Shown here piece by piece: positions 1 through 9,474 of a stretch of DNA of 64,000 nucleotides. This stretch comes from Limibacterium fermenti (GTDB lineage Bacteria > Bacteroidota > Bacteroidia > Bacteroidales > Dysgonomonadaceae), in NCBI RefSeq assembly GCF_041902845.1, contig NZ_CP159486.1, positions 3,224,001 through 3,288,000 of the forward strand, given 5' to 3'. The notes under the pieces were generated by a model. It was not told the DNA's origin, made no database searches, and saw only the letters and a program-made list of their open reading frames with translations. How positions within the stretch are numbered: the stretch's first letter is position 1; the number at the start of each line of letters is the position of its first letter. The translations under genes and the position numbers were made by a program.

Positions 1-120
1 GCAACGTTGGCACAAATGGGTTGCTCTTTGCTTTGGAACTTGTTCCGTAACGGAATGACCGACACGAGAGGTTTTTTCCTTAATCTGAAAGATTTTCGCA
101 CACAGCCGTTGAAAGTATAA
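1..120 (+). CDS. C-terminal end of an unidentified protein (partial)
   Basis: The first frame is open from base 1 to a TAA at 118-120 and encodes 39 residues that end TQPLKV. It is the tail of a gene that starts outside the window. I do not recognise the family. The composition is ordinary for a coding region and a C-rich repeat follows the stop directly, which supports a real gene end. It runs on the plus strand, opposite to the conjugation operon. Confidence 0.45.
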   Translation, partial: ATLAQMGCSLLWNLFRNGMTDTRGFFLNLKDFRTQPLKV

Positions 121-144
121 CCCCCTAAATCCCCCAAAGGGGGG
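121..144. repeat. C-rich/G-rich extragenic palindrome
   Basis: A run CCCCC-AAA-GGGGGG preceded by another C5 tract lies directly after a stop codon. Similar elements occur at 9363-9384 and 17704-17717, in each case between genes. This is a dispersed small palindrome that can form a short hairpin. Its function is unknown. Confidence 0.6.
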
Positions 145-299
145 ACTTATTTCTGACTGTTTTTTTGCTTGTCCCTAAAACCCTCTCTAAAAGTTTTAGG
201 GACTTCTTTTCTTTGGGGAAAAGGCAAACAAAGAAAAGAAGCAAAAGAAATTTGCCGGGACAGAGTGGATTTTTGACAATTCAGTGGTAAAAAATACAG

Positions 300-328
300 T
301 TGTCTTTTAATATTTTTTATTATCTTTG
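300..328 (+). promoter_or_regulatory. Bacteroidota-type promoter of the restriction-modification unit
   Basis: TATCTTTG at 321-328 matches the Bacteroidota -7 consensus TAnnTTTG. A TTG at 300-302 sits 18 bases upstream, close to the usual -33 position. The ATG at 353 follows by 24 bases, so the leader would be short. This also argues for the ATG at 353 rather than the TTG codon at 326, which lies inside the -7 box. Confidence 0.7.
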
Positions 329-352
329 CATAATGGGGGTACTGTACATTAT

Positions 353-3271
353 ATGAATAAGGCAAAAGACATAAAAGAATCATTTCAACAAGGCTTGCAA
401 AGGTTAGGCTTTGAAAATGACGATGCTTTATATTTGACTGACCATTGCGAAAATATTCCTGACCCGCAAATTTATTTTCACATAGAGAAGGCAAAAGAAT
501 TTAAAGCTTCCGCTGTTTATTTACGTCGGCAACTTAATGGCAGCTACAAACCACAAGCTTATTTGTTTGATTTTACAGATATAAACTTTGATGAATCAAA
601 TGAAAATGAGATAGCAGATATTCAAACAAAAATTTGGAGTAGTGGAGAAGCACCTTTAGCTTGTGTTTTTTACAATACAGAAATAAAGATTATTGACTGT
701 ACTAAACACATTACACCACAAGATTACAAACCTGAATATTTAGTAAAAGATTTAAAACTGACAGGCAAAGCACACGCTTTGTACAACGAACAATTTGCTG
801 TAAAAATAAAAAGTGGAGTTTTTTGGGAGCAGGATGAACTAAAAAATAAATTTAAGTTTCAAAATTCCGCCTATGACAAACTCATTGACAACATTCATTT
901 TGTATCCAATAAACTGAAATCAACGTTTAAGAATATATCCGTTCAAGTTATCAACAAAATTATAGTTCAAGCAATACTAATAAAGTATTTAGAAGAAACA
1001 ATTGATACCAACGGAAATAAATTACTATCAAACAGATATTTTCAGAAATACAATAATGCATTATCATTTAATGATGTTTTATGTCAGCAAGGCAAATTTG
1101 TTGAACTACTCTCAGACTTAAATAAAGATTTCAATGGAAATGTGTTTAAATGGGAGGTTGAAGAACAAGAACAGCTCAATAAAATGGATTTATCTGTTGT
1201 TGCCGATTTGTTGGCTACGGAAAAAACGGATTTAAGTTCTAAACAACTTGAATTGGGATTCCTTGATTGGCGGTACTTTGAGTTCAAACAAATTCCGGTA
1301 GAATTAATTAGCCGTTTGTACGAGGAGTTTTTGGGCGAAAACAAACAAGAAAAAGGATTATATTACACGCCGTCCCACTTAGCTAAGCTGTTAGTTGATG
1401 AGTGCATCCCACTGAAAAGGTATAATGAAATTGACTTAAAAAAATATACGATATTAGATCCTGCTTGCGGTTCGGGTATCTTTTTAGTTGTTGGCTTCAA
1501 ACGATTGGTTCAGATATGGAGGCTTCAAAACAATATGGATATACCGGATATTGATGATTTAAAATCAATATTGCGAAATATTTACGGCGTAGATAAAGAA
1601 GAACAAGCTATCCGATTAGCTTCTTTCAGTTTGAGTTTGGCTTTGTGTAATGAGTTAAGTCCGTTGAAAATCCTTAATGAATTAAGGTTTGATGATTTAA
1701 CAATAGAAAATTTAATTCATTCCGATTTTTTTGAATGTAAATCCATAGAGAATAAAAAATTTGATTTGGTTATTGGGAACCCTCCATTTGTAAGAGGCGC
1801 TATATCCAACTATTCAAATGTGTGGCAATTGGAAAACAAAAAAATAAAAATTCCACAAGGACAAATTGCATTGAAATTTCTTTCAGACTCATTCGGTTTT
1901 CTCAAAGATAGAGGATTGGTTTGCTTGATTATCAAATCATCAGGTTTATTATATAATAGCACCTCCAATGATTACAAGAAAACCTTGTTTTCAAACTTTA
2001 ATACAGTTCAGATTTTAGATTTCACTGCACTTGCAAGGAATAAATCTCTCTGGGATAATGGAGCAGATGTAGCTTCAGCTGCAATTTTTATTAGAAATGA
2101 GAAACCCGATTTCAGCAAAAATATCTTGCACCTAACATTCAGAAGGACAAGGGCGACCAAAGAACGAATTGTTTTTGAAATAGATGATTATGATTTGCAT
2201 TTTGTAAACAGACAAACCGCTATCAATAATGAATTTATTTGGAAAAATAATTTGCTTGGAGGTGGCAGAATAAAAAATATTGTTGAAAAAGTACAGGCAT
2301 TACCTTTTTTGAAAGATTTTTTAGTTGAAAACAGTTGTATTATCGAAGAAGGATTTGAAATAGGCAGCAAGCAAAACTTAGCGCCGGAATATATCTATAA
2401 AATTCCATTTTTACCGACAAAGGCTATAAATGAAAATACAATCAACTATGACTTATTGGCTGAAATGAGTAGGTATAGTAAATTTTCTAAAGTTCCTTCA
2501 GAAAATTCTTTTATCGCACCCAATTTGATTATATGGGAAAATATTGGAGAATATAGATTCCCAATATTTTTTAATGAAAAGTCTTTTTCTTTCAAAAGAA
2601 GAATGCTCTCAATTAAGTCTTTGAAGAACGATATCAAGTTATTAAAAAGCATCTACAATTCTTTTGAAGAGTATTACAATTTTTATAAATTCTATCTTCT
2701 TGCAACAAGTTCAGAAACTTTAATCAATCGAAATAATACGTTTCTTCTAAAAGATTTAAAGAATCTTCCATTTATTGAAAATGATTTTTTATTCTCTGCT
2801 TTTGACTCAGAAGTAATAAGTGATAGTTTAGAATTTCAGCAAGACTTCTTTATACACGGAGAAAAATCCAAAGCATTACAACCAATAAGACAAAATAAGT
2901 TAGTTCCAACTATATCTAAATACGGAACTGAATTTTCACGAGCTTTAAATGCAATTTACGAAGATAATAACCGCAAATTCAGATTGTCTGATATTGTTCA
3001 ACTTGAAAATTCACTAATTGCGACGGTATTCAAATATGATAGCAAGAATGAGGCACCTACATTCAGTACAGACATTTCAGAATTAAATATAGATGGTCTT
3101 ACCACTAATGTAATTTCTGCTCATTTATCTGTTAATAGGATAATAAAATTGTATCCTCAAAAAGACACAATTGCCTTTGTAAAACCAAATCAAAACAGGT
3201 ATTGGTTAGCTTCAACCGCTTATCGTGATGCAGATAAATGTTTCTCTGATTTTTCAAATTTGACAGAATAA
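353..3271 (+). CDS. Eco57I-type N6-adenine DNA methyltransferase / restriction-modification protein
   Basis: A protein of 972 residues. It has a SAM-binding motif I (DPACGSGIF, from about residue 369) and the catalytic NPPF motif IV at about 476, the signature of N6-adenine methylases. A YYTP sequence precedes motif I, as is usual in Eco57I-like and type I methylases. The first 330 residues form an N-terminal region I cannot assign. The long C-terminal half probably recognises the target sequence. Length and layout fit combined restriction-modification methylases. The start is placed at ATG 353 because an upstream TTG at 326 overlaps the promoter. The stop overlaps the start of the next gene by one base (TAATG), so the two are co-translated. 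It probably protects DNA and may also cleave it. Confidence 0.85.
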   Translation: MNKAKDIKESFQQGLQRLGFENDDALYLTDHCENIPDPQIYFHIEKAKEFKASAVYLRRQLNGSYKPQAYLFDFTDINFDESNENEIADIQTKIWSSGEAPLACVFYNTEIKIIDCTKHITPQDYKPEYLVKDLKLTGKAHALYNEQFAVKIKSGVFWEQDELKNKFKFQNSAYDKLIDNIHFVSNKLKSTFKNISVQVINKIIVQAILIKYLEETIDTNGNKLLSNRYFQKYNNALSFNDVLCQQGKFVELLSDLNKDFNGNVFKWEVEEQEQLNKMDLSVVADLLATEKTDLSSKQLELGFLDWRYFEFKQIPVELISRLYEEFLGENKQEKGLYYTPSHLAKLLVDECIPLKRYNEIDLKKYTILDPACGSGIFLVVGFKRLVQIWRLQNNMDIPDIDDLKSILRNIYGVDKEEQAIRLASFSLSLALCNELSPLKILNELRFDDLTIENLIHSDFFECKSIENKKFDLVIGNPPFVRGAISNYSNVWQLENKKIKIPQGQIALKFLSDSFGFLKDRGLVCLIIKSSGLLYNSTSNDYKKTLFSNFNTVQILDFTALARNKSLWDNGADVASAAIFIRNEKPDFSKNILHLTFRRTRATKERIVFEIDDYDLHFVNRQTAINNEFIWKNNLLGGGRIKNIVEKVQALPFLKDFLVENSCIIEEGFEIGSKQNLAPEYIYKIPFLPTKAINENTINYDLLAEMSRYSKFSKVPSENSFIAPNLIIWENIGEYRFPIFFNEKSFSFKRRMLSIKSLKNDIKLLKSIYNSFEEYYNFYKFYLLATSSETLINRNNTFLLKDLKNLPFIENDFLFSAFDSEVISDSLEFQQDFFIHGEKSKALQPIRQNKLVPTISKYGTEFSRALNAIYEDNNRKFRLSDIVQLENSLIATVFKYDSKNEAPTFSTDISELNIDGLTTNVISAHLSVNRIIKLYPQKDTIAFVKPNQNRYWLASTAYRDADKCFSDFSNLTE

Positions 3272-3942
3272 TGATAGCAGAGGAAAATTTATCAAACAAA
3301 TCCAACCACAAAGTTAGTATATCAAATACTAATATTATTTCGCTTATTAATAGGCTAATGAGAAGAACCGTGTCTAATTTCAAAGATTACATCGTGTCAG
3401 ATTTCTATAAAAAAAGGAAACTAAATGAAGACGATTTTACCCAAATTTACATAGAACAAGCTCAAATACTGATAAGAAGTTATGATTACCCATTTAACAT
3501 TAATGGGCAGTACCGAGACATTACATATCAAAGTAAGGGTTTTTCGGATTTTTATTTTTATCCAAACGAACAAAACATTTCATTAGCCTCACTTTTTTCA
3601 GTAGAATGTAAACGTCTGCCTTCTCCTGAAAAATCAAGAGAAAAAGAATACGTCATTGGAGAAAAAAATAACGGAGGAATTGAACGCTATAAAACCGAGA
3701 AACACGGGAAAGGATTATTTAATTGTGGTTTATTAGGGTTTGTAGAAAATAATGATTTTGACCATTGGAACACTACAATAAACAAGTGGATTTATGATTT
3801 AACGAAAACTACTTCAGATTGGAAAAAAGATGAAGTGTTATCAGAGATTGAATCTAATACTGACTATTGCGTCTTAAAATCTATTGCTCATAGAAAAGAA
3901 GATGATATTTGCCTGACACACTTATGGATAAAAATAAATTGA
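3271..3942 (+). CDS. Putative PD-(D/E)XK nuclease partner of the methylase
   Basis: A protein of 223 residues with no family I can name. It carries a plausible PD-(D/E)XK core: an Asp in GFSDFYF (D93), then FSVECKRL with E112 and K114 after a beta-strand-like stretch. The spacing of about 19 residues is normal for this fold. It starts on the last base of the methylase gene and shares its promoter, so a role as the restriction subunit of the same system is a reasonable inference. It could instead be an accessory specificity protein. A bidirectional terminator follows. Confidence 0.55.
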   Translation: MIAEENLSNKSNHKVSISNTNIISLINRLMRRTVSNFKDYIVSDFYKKRKLNEDDFTQIYIEQAQILIRSYDYPFNINGQYRDITYQSKGFSDFYFYPNEQNISLASLFSVECKRLPSPEKSREKEYVIGEKNNGGIERYKTEKHGKGLFNCGLLGFVENNDFDHWNTTINKWIYDLTKTTSDWKKDEVLSEIESNTDYCVLKSIAHRKEDDICLTHLWIKIN

Positions 3943-3947
3943 TTCAA

Positions 3948-3987
3948 AAAAGCCCCTACACTCCACGTGCAAGGGCTTTTGTTATTT
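3948..3987. terminator. Bidirectional intrinsic terminator between convergent genes
   Basis: AAAAGCCC (3948-3955) pairs with GGGCTTTT (3973-3980). T-rich tracts follow on the plus strand and also on the minus strand, where the complement ends in T6. It separates the plus-strand restriction unit from the end of the minus-strand tra operon. Confidence 0.8.
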
Positions 3988-4029
3988 TTTATTAAATTTC
4001 CAAGTGTGAAGACGAGTTGTGGGTCTTTA

Positions 4030-4470
4030 CTACCTTTTTTCGTCTTTTTTAGCGTTAAACTCAAACTCCAACTTCCTTTCATTTCCGAAACTATCTTCCA
4101 CCACCACTTCAAACGCTTGGCTTTCAACTGAACGGGAAGTGTAGTACAACCGGAAAACTTTCTCCGGCAAGGGATAGCGGTCGTTGGGCAGGAAGGCTTC
4201 GCCGTTTTTGCCCAACCGCAATTCTCCGCTCCCCTCGTATTGAAAATATCGTATCGTATAACGGTTATCGGCAAAACGGCCCTTTTCTGTCAGCGTACAC
4301 CTGATTTCAACGGTTTTCCCGACAGCAATTTCCTTTGGAACCGGCATCGTGTGCACATCAAATTCATAACTCTGCTGAATGTCCAACTTGTTATCACAAG
4401 CAGATAGGCAAAACACGGCGATGAGCAGCACTCCCACTACCCATAAATCATTGATTATTTTATGTTTCAT
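4030..4470 (-). CDS. traQ: Conjugal transfer protein TraQ (DUF3872 family)
   Basis: 146 residues with an N-terminal signal sequence ending in a lipobox-like LSAC, so probably a lipoprotein anchored in the envelope. The body (VHTMPVPKEIAVGKTVEIRC and onward) matches the TraQ/DUF3872 proteins that close Bacteroides tra operons. It is the last gene of this operon, 21 bases after traO, and a terminator lies downstream. Its exact role is unknown, but the family belongs to the Bacteroides mating apparatus. Confidence 0.8.
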   Translation of the reverse strand: MKHKIINDLWVVGVLLIAVFCLSACDNKLDIQQSYEFDVHTMPVPKEIAVGKTVEIRCTLTEKGRFADNRYTIRYFQYEGSGELRLGKNGEAFLPNDRYPLPEKVFRLYYTSRSVESQAFEVVVEDSFGNERKLEFEFNAKKDEKR

Positions 4471-4491
4471 ATTTTTGTTTGTTTTTTATTG

Positions 4492-5061
4492 TTAGAAAAT
4501 AAGTCTTATTCCCGTTTGCAAGGAAGGCCTGAACATCTCCACATCGCTTTTCCACAACACGTTGCATTTTCCTTTCACGAAAAACACCAAATTATCGGTA
4601 GTGTAAATATCCAACGCCAAATGGTATGCCCCGCCGTACACAAAGCGGTCTCGTGTCAATAGTGTTGCACCATCGGGTAAAAGTTTTTCGCCCCGATTGA
4701 CGGTTTCATAACCTGCAACGGCGGTAATTCCTGTATTGAGCAATACGTTCTTACCTGTATCGGAAAAGAGATTTAAGAGATAACCGCCCTCGAAAGCAAC
4801 CGTTTCGGACGGAATTTGCATATCCCGATAAGCAAAATGCCTTTTCGTGTATTCCAATCCGAACAACCAATAATTGGCTCGTTTGTGGTTAATGGTCATC
4901 GCCATCTCAGCGGTAAAATTGCCGTTTTCAAACAGGTTGTTTCCGGTAACGGGAACCCCAACCGAGAGCTGCAATCCCCGTTGTCCGGGTATCAGCCGTT
5001 GGGCGTGTGATGCGGCAGCTATCGTCACCGTCATCACCATGAATAACAGTATCCGTTTCAT
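4492..5061 (-). CDS. traO: Conjugal transfer protein TraO
   Basis: 189 residues. The signal peptide ends near ASHA/Q, and the mature protein has the alternating aromatic/polar pattern of a small outer-membrane or periplasmic barrel-like protein (start QRLIPGQRGLQLSVGVPVTG). This is typical of TraO of Bacteroides conjugative transposons. It shares one base with the end of traN (stop and start overlap at 5061), which suggests translational coupling. It probably forms part of the outer-membrane section of the mating channel. Confidence 0.85.
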   Translation of the reverse strand: MKRILLFMVMTVTIAAASHAQRLIPGQRGLQLSVGVPVTGNNLFENGNFTAEMAMTINHKRANYWLFGLEYTKRHFAYRDMQIPSETVAFEGGYLLNLFSDTGKNVLLNTGITAVAGYETVNRGEKLLPDGATLLTRDRFVYGGAYHLALDIYTTDNLVFFVKGKCNVLWKSDVEMFRPSLQTGIRLIF

Positions 5062-5987
5062 CAGAATTTCAATTTCAGGTTATCGATATCTTTGGCACGG
5101 ATTAAATCCTCATTCTCCACAATAAATGTTTGATGACGACCGCCGTTTTGCTCAAAGAGTGTTACTTCCAATTGCTTGTCATCGGGCAGCGTGAATTGCT
5201 CCAGGACAAAGACGGAACGTTGGGTTTGGTATCCGCCGATACGGGTTACTTCGTTGAACGAGCGTAGCGGCTGCAATACCTGTTCCTGTATAGCTGTGCG
5301 TTTCGCCACTTTTTTATCCACAACCTTAAACGTGATAAAATCTACCTGATAAGGCATTTGATTTTGGTTTTTAATCAACGTGTGAAAATAAAGTAACCCG
5401 TTGTTCGAGTATAATCCTCTCAACAGGAACTGTAAGCCAAACTTCTTACTGCCGATGTGGTTGATTTCTCTGCGGTCGTTTTGCCAAATCGTTTTCATGA
5501 TCAGTTTCACCAACACCGGTGATTCGTTACCGAGTTCCTTGAAGTAAATATCGGCTTTGTTGGTGGGCAGATTATTCGTACCGGAATGCAGAAAATCCTG
5601 CATTTCGATATTCAACCTTTCCGGTTCTTCGGCATATTTCACGTTAAAGGAGAAAAAACTTCCGTCGTTACAGATTACGCTCAGGTTGGTTTCCGTTTCA
5701 AAATCGCGAACGGCAGCCTTTACCCGAAGTACGTTGTCGGCATCTTCCGCTTTGCCTGCAATAATGTTACTGCTACCCAAATCAACGTAACGTATTTGGG
5801 AAGGAAAAATCAGGTGCACCGTTTTCTCGTAAGTTACAGAGAGTCCGTAAGGCAATACTATTCTGCCGTTGGGAATTGTCCGGCTCATTCCCTGATAGAG
5901 ATCGCCCGTGTTAATTTGGGCATTTGAGGTAATCGCCGCAGAAAGCAGGGCAACGAAGAAAAAGATTGTTTTTAATTTTAGTTTCAT
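5061..5987 (-). CDS. traN: Conjugal transfer protein TraN (DUF4138)
   Basis: 308 residues with a signal peptide (FFFVALLSAAITSNAQ), then a beta-rich domain with the sequence YEKTVHLIFPSQIRYVDLGS, which is characteristic of Bacteroides TraN/DUF4138. TraN is thought to play the VirB9-like role in the outer-membrane core complex. It lies between traM and traO in the canonical order. Confidence 0.9.
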   Translation of the reverse strand: MKLKLKTIFFFVALLSAAITSNAQINTGDLYQGMSRTIPNGRIVLPYGLSVTYEKTVHLIFPSQIRYVDLGSSNIIAGKAEDADNVLRVKAAVRDFETETNLSVICNDGSFFSFNVKYAEEPERLNIEMQDFLHSGTNNLPTNKADIYFKELGNESPVLVKLIMKTIWQNDRREINHIGSKKFGLQFLLRGLYSNNGLLYFHTLIKNQNQMPYQVDFITFKVVDKKVAKRTAIQEQVLQPLRSFNEVTRIGGYQTQRSVFVLEQFTLPDDKQLEVTLFEQNGGRHQTFIVENEDLIRAKDIDNLKLKF

Positions 5988-6018
5988 ACAAATTGGATTT
6001 TAGTGGTTTATAATCGGT

Positions 6019-7404
6019 TTATCTGTTTTGCATCAAAAAGAGCTTGTGACCGCTTTTGAGCGTCACCTTCACTTCACGCATCCTGTTCCCGAAGTATTGC
6101 GATGCACCCTGCAACAGTCCGCGCCCCGCATCGGCGGCCAGTTGTTGTCCTGCCGATGATGCAAACGTGAAACTCGTTCCGGCGGATTGTCCCATTCCGG
6201 CAGCAATTTCCTTGGCGGCATTCACTTCCAGGGAATTGGGGATAAAGGCACCCAGTTGTCCGTCTAGGTCGTATGCCGAAAGGTTTACGGGGACAATCCG
6301 TTCCCGGTGTTCGATGCTGGTTACGGAAAGCGTCAAGCGGTTGCCCTGTATCCGGGCTACAGCCGTCAACAAGGTGTTTTTCGGAATATACATACCGGCT
6401 ACGCGGGCCGGTTCCAACAGGCGCAAGCGCACGGTTTCGCCGTCTTTTAACGTTTGGGTTTCATAAACTGCCACTTTCAGCGTGTTTTTTAGCGGAATGT
6501 CGTCGACGGTTTCGGTGCAGGGAAGAAACGATCGGTTGCGCTCCTGCATCTGTTCGGCCATAAACACGCTGTCGGGGACATCCTGATAAAGAGCCGACAC
6601 CACGTTTTTCACTTCGGGCAGTACGGTAAACACAGACTCTTTGGCTTCCGTTTTGGTGTAAGCATTCGGCAACGGTTCGTCCATTTCACGTTCAACGGCA
6701 GTTTCAAAAGGATTGGGTGTTGTCGCTTGTTGATTTTGCGGCAGGTATCTGGCTGCCATTTCGTATGATTTTTCCATCAGTTCGAGTTGTCTTTGTATCT
6801 CCCGGTCTTCATCTACCAAACCGTTTTTCTCGTCCAGTTGTGCTTGCAATTCATCAATTTGTTGTTGCAAGATTTCCATTTGGGAGTTCTCTTCGTAGAA
6901 ATTGCCGAGCGTGTTCCGGATATCACCGTAAGCCGATGCCGACCGGCTAATTTCGTTGCCTTTACCGGAACGATAATCCTGATCAGCAAATGATTCCCAT
7001 TTTTCGAGACGATTATCCGACTTTTGAGTATCGCCGAAAAAGTCGGAAAGTGTACCCATTGTCCATTGACGTTCGTTCTCCTTTTGTTCATTCTCTGCCA
7101 GCTTGTAGGCAGTTTCCTTATCTTCGGGCAGTTCACCGCCGGATATTTCCGGTATTTCAACGTTTATTCCCTGTTCGGTTTGCTTTTTCTCTTTTTCGGC
7201 TTTTGAAGGTGCAAAAATCCAATATATTACACCGATAAAAACCAAAACCAACAACATATACACCAATACTTTCTTTCGCTTTTGAATTTCTTCGATCGTG
7301 GGTAGCTTGCGTGTCTGTGGCTCCTCTCTTTTCTGTTCGTCCTGTTTCGAAGTTTTTTCTTCCGAAACAGTAGTCGAAGTTTCATTATTTTCTTTCATTG
7401 TCAT
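6019..7404 (-). CDS. traM: Conjugative transposon protein TraM
   Basis: 461 residues. A charged cytoplasmic N-terminus of about 45 residues is followed by one transmembrane helix (VLVYMLLVLVFIGVIYWIFA), a Glu/Gln-rich coiled-coil-prone stretch (about 165-215), and a C-terminal beta domain containing the conserved LLEPARVAGMYIPKNTLLTA region. This layout is that of TraM, the VirB10-like protein bridging inner and outer membranes. Two in-frame ATGs (7404 and 7398) are possible starts, and no clear ribosome binding site decides between them. Confidence 0.9.
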   Translation of the reverse strand: MTMKENNETSTTVSEEKTSKQDEQKREEPQTRKLPTIEEIQKRKKVLVYMLLVLVFIGVIYWIFAPSKAEKEKKQTEQGINVEIPEISGGELPEDKETAYKLAENEQKENERQWTMGTLSDFFGDTQKSDNRLEKWESFADQDYRSGKGNEISRSASAYGDIRNTLGNFYEENSQMEILQQQIDELQAQLDEKNGLVDEDREIQRQLELMEKSYEMAARYLPQNQQATTPNPFETAVEREMDEPLPNAYTKTEAKESVFTVLPEVKNVVSALYQDVPDSVFMAEQMQERNRSFLPCTETVDDIPLKNTLKVAVYETQTLKDGETVRLRLLEPARVAGMYIPKNTLLTAVARIQGNRLTLSVTSIEHRERIVPVNLSAYDLDGQLGAFIPNSLEVNAAKEIAAGMGQSAGTSFTFASSAGQQLAADAGRGLLQGASQYFGNRMREVKVTLKSGHKLFLMQNR

Positions 7405-7433
7405 AATTTGAAATTTGTGGATTAGTGGTTGTT

Positions 7434-7709
7434 TTACTTAAATTCTTCTGCTGATAACGTGTCCTTTTCGGGCTCAAGCTTTATCGGTGTGTCAATCAAC
7501 GGAGCAGGCTCGATATGCTTGATAATTATTGATCTTTCATTTTTATCGAATGCTCTGACAAGCATTATCAATGTCATTACCGCATAAAAGAGCATCACAA
7601 GCAAAATGCCGTTCAGTTTTGCCGTAGACGAAAGGTCACCTAATTTCCGTTTTAATTTATCGTTAAAACGATTTCGTTTTTGGCGTATTTTTATCAAGAT
7701 ATTATTCAT
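7434..7709 (-). CDS. traL: Conjugal transfer protein TraL (DUF3989)
   Basis: 91 residues with a basic N-terminus, a single membrane helix (GILLVMLFYAVMTLIMLV) and a short acidic periplasmic tail. Size, topology and place between traK and traM identify it as TraL/DUF3989. It lies six bases downstream of traK. It is probably a small inner-membrane component of the transfer channel. Confidence 0.8.
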   Translation of the reverse strand: MNNILIKIRQKRNRFNDKLKRKLGDLSSTAKLNGILLVMLFYAVMTLIMLVRAFDKNERSIIIKHIEPAPLIDTPIKLEPEKDTLSAEEFK

Positions 7710-7715
7710 ATTCCT

Positions 7716-8339
7716 TTATCGTTTGACTGTCCGGATATCTCTGTTTTCACGAATAATAAAATTTTCGACGATAAAACCTTGCGGATTGTTGTCGGAACGG
7801 ATGGAATTGACCAGACGGCATTCTGAAACCAAACTGCGTTCGGTCAGGTTGCTCGAACGGATGATGTATTGACGGGCAACGGTTCTCACTTCATAAGGAT
7901 AGACCTCAAAATTGCACTGAATGCTGTCAATTTCGATACGCTGTTGGATATTTCCCGATATAATCCGGTTGTAATATCCTTTTTCCGTAAGGTCTTTGTA
8001 GTAGTTGAAAGCCGATTGGTCGGCAAGAAAAAATGCTCGTTTCATATTGCTTTCAATGGCTGACTTGTCGGGCGACAGCGTGAAGAACAGTTCATGAAAA
8101 CGGCGAATGTGTTCGCGCGCTTCTACCGGACGGTTTGTTGCCGCATCTTGCGAAAGCGCAAGCATCAGTGATTTTCCGTTGTCCAACACATAGACTTTTT
8201 CCCGTTGTTTCTCGGCAAAAGCGTATGATTTCCAAAGAGAAAAACCGACTATCAAAAGACACACCACACCAAAAACAACGGCGTAAAGCCGTATCTGCCT
8301 GAAAGATGTTTCAATGTTTTTTAATGACTTGAATTCCAT
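7716..8339 (-). CDS. traK: Conjugative transposon protein TraK
   Basis: 207 residues that begin MEFKSLKNIETSFRQIRLYA, the conserved TraK start. One transmembrane segment (VFGVVCLLIVGFSLWKSYAF) precedes a periplasmic alpha/beta domain. The topology resembles VirB8, and TraK is generally regarded as the inner-membrane assembly factor of this transfer system. It lies between traJ and traL. Confidence 0.9.
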   Translation of the reverse strand: MEFKSLKNIETSFRQIRLYAVVFGVVCLLIVGFSLWKSYAFAEKQREKVYVLDNGKSLMLALSQDAATNRPVEAREHIRRFHELFFTLSPDKSAIESNMKRAFFLADQSAFNYYKDLTEKGYYNRIISGNIQQRIEIDSIQCNFEVYPYEVRTVARQYIIRSSNLTERSLVSECRLVNSIRSDNNPQGFIVENFIIRENRDIRTVKR

Positions 8340-8363
8340 ATTTTTACTTTGTTTACTCGTTTA

Positions 8364-9359
8364 TTATTTTCTCAATTTACCCAAAACATTTCCGCCTACG
8401 GCTCCTGCGCCGGCTCCCGCCACTGCACCGCTTTTTTGCACGGTTTGATTAATGTTTTTTCCGTAGTTGCCCATTCCGCCTGCCTGGATAATCCATCCGG
8501 CAACGGTAGGAATTACAAAATATCCGACAATGCCTATCAGCATAAAAATGATATAAACCACACTCGAACCGTCCGGGATGTACGCCGGATTTTCAAGAGC
8601 TGCAATCTCTTTGCCTATCATCAGCGTCTGGATTTTGGCAAGCATGGTACTGAACAGATCCGATACGGGCAGCCACAGATAAACCGAAACATAGCGGCTC
8701 AACCATCCCGTCAAAGTAGATTGGAATCCGTCAAACACGGCAATTCCGAAAGCAATGGGTCCCAGTATGGAAAGAACGATAAGGAAAAATGTCCGAATGG
8801 TATCGATTATCAGAGCGGCAGCTTGAAACAATATCTCCAGAAAAGATTTGAAGGCATCCTGCATCGACTTTTTCAGGTTGTACATCCCCCTTTCCAGATA
8901 CATTGATGTAATGGTAACAAGGTGTTTCGGGTTGAGTCCCTGCATTTCGTCTATCTTTTTGTCAAACTCTTCGTTGCTGACCAAAAAGGCTGTTTCGGGA
9001 TTTCTCAGCATCGCTTCCCGTTCCAATCGGTCGCGTTGTTCACGCAATTTGTTCATATCCAGGGTTTGTGCTGCCATCATCTGATTAGTTCCTTTTACCA
9101 CGGGCGAAAGCACGCTGTTTATCGTCCCCAAAACAATAGTAGGGAAAAACATAATACAAAGCCCGATGGCAAAAGGTCTCAAAAGCGGGTAAACGTCGAT
9201 CTCTTCGGCACGCGCAAGGGACTGCCACACACGGCTTGCCACGTAAAACAGAGCGCCGAGTCCGGCAACACCCTTGGCTATGCCTGTCATATTGCCCACC
9301 AAGGGCATCATTTCAGTGTACAGCGTTCGCAGTACCTGATGTAAATTTTCAAAATCCAT
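8364..9359 (-). CDS. traJ: Conjugative transposon protein TraJ (VirB6-like)
   Basis: 331 residues from the chosen start at 9359 (MDFENLHQVLRTLYTEMMPL). An in-frame start 39 bases upstream exists, but its extra codons are translated from a dispersed C-rich palindrome and are unlikely to be real. The protein has several hydrophobic helices, including a block near residues 195-235 and another near 270-300, and a Gly/Ala-rich C-terminus. This is the polytopic inner-membrane TraJ, the presumed VirB6 counterpart. Confidence 0.9.
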   Translation of the reverse strand: MDFENLHQVLRTLYTEMMPLVGNMTGIAKGVAGLGALFYVASRVWQSLARAEEIDVYPLLRPFAIGLCIMFFPTIVLGTINSVLSPVVKGTNQMMAAQTLDMNKLREQRDRLEREAMLRNPETAFLVSNEEFDKKIDEMQGLNPKHLVTITSMYLERGMYNLKKSMQDAFKSFLEILFQAAALIIDTIRTFFLIVLSILGPIAFGIAVFDGFQSTLTGWLSRYVSVYLWLPVSDLFSTMLAKIQTLMIGKEIAALENPAYIPDGSSVVYIIFMLIGIVGYFVIPTVAGWIIQAGGMGNYGKNINQTVQKSGAVAGAGAGAVGGNVLGKLRK

Positions 9360-9362
9360 AAG

Positions 9363-9384
9363 CCCCCCTTCCCCCTGAAGGGGG
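9363..9384. repeat. C-rich/G-rich extragenic palindrome
   Basis: CCCCCTGAAGGGGG at 9371-9384, preceded by another C6 tract, lies between traI and traJ. It is the same kind of element as at 121-144 and 17704-17717. A degenerate relative, with a C5 tract, then AGGAGG and GGGG, follows near 9450-9470. Confidence 0.6.
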
Positions 9385-9474
9385 TGTTTTAGTGTCATTA
9401 TTCATCGTTATTTCATTTAGAAAATATTTATTTACTTAACGTCCTATTCCCCCTATAGGAGGTCAGGGGCAGTT

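Noticed and set aside
147..494. Open frame of 115 codons on the minus strand
   Set aside because: It overlaps the promoter and start of the methylase gene on the other strand and has no protein-like features.
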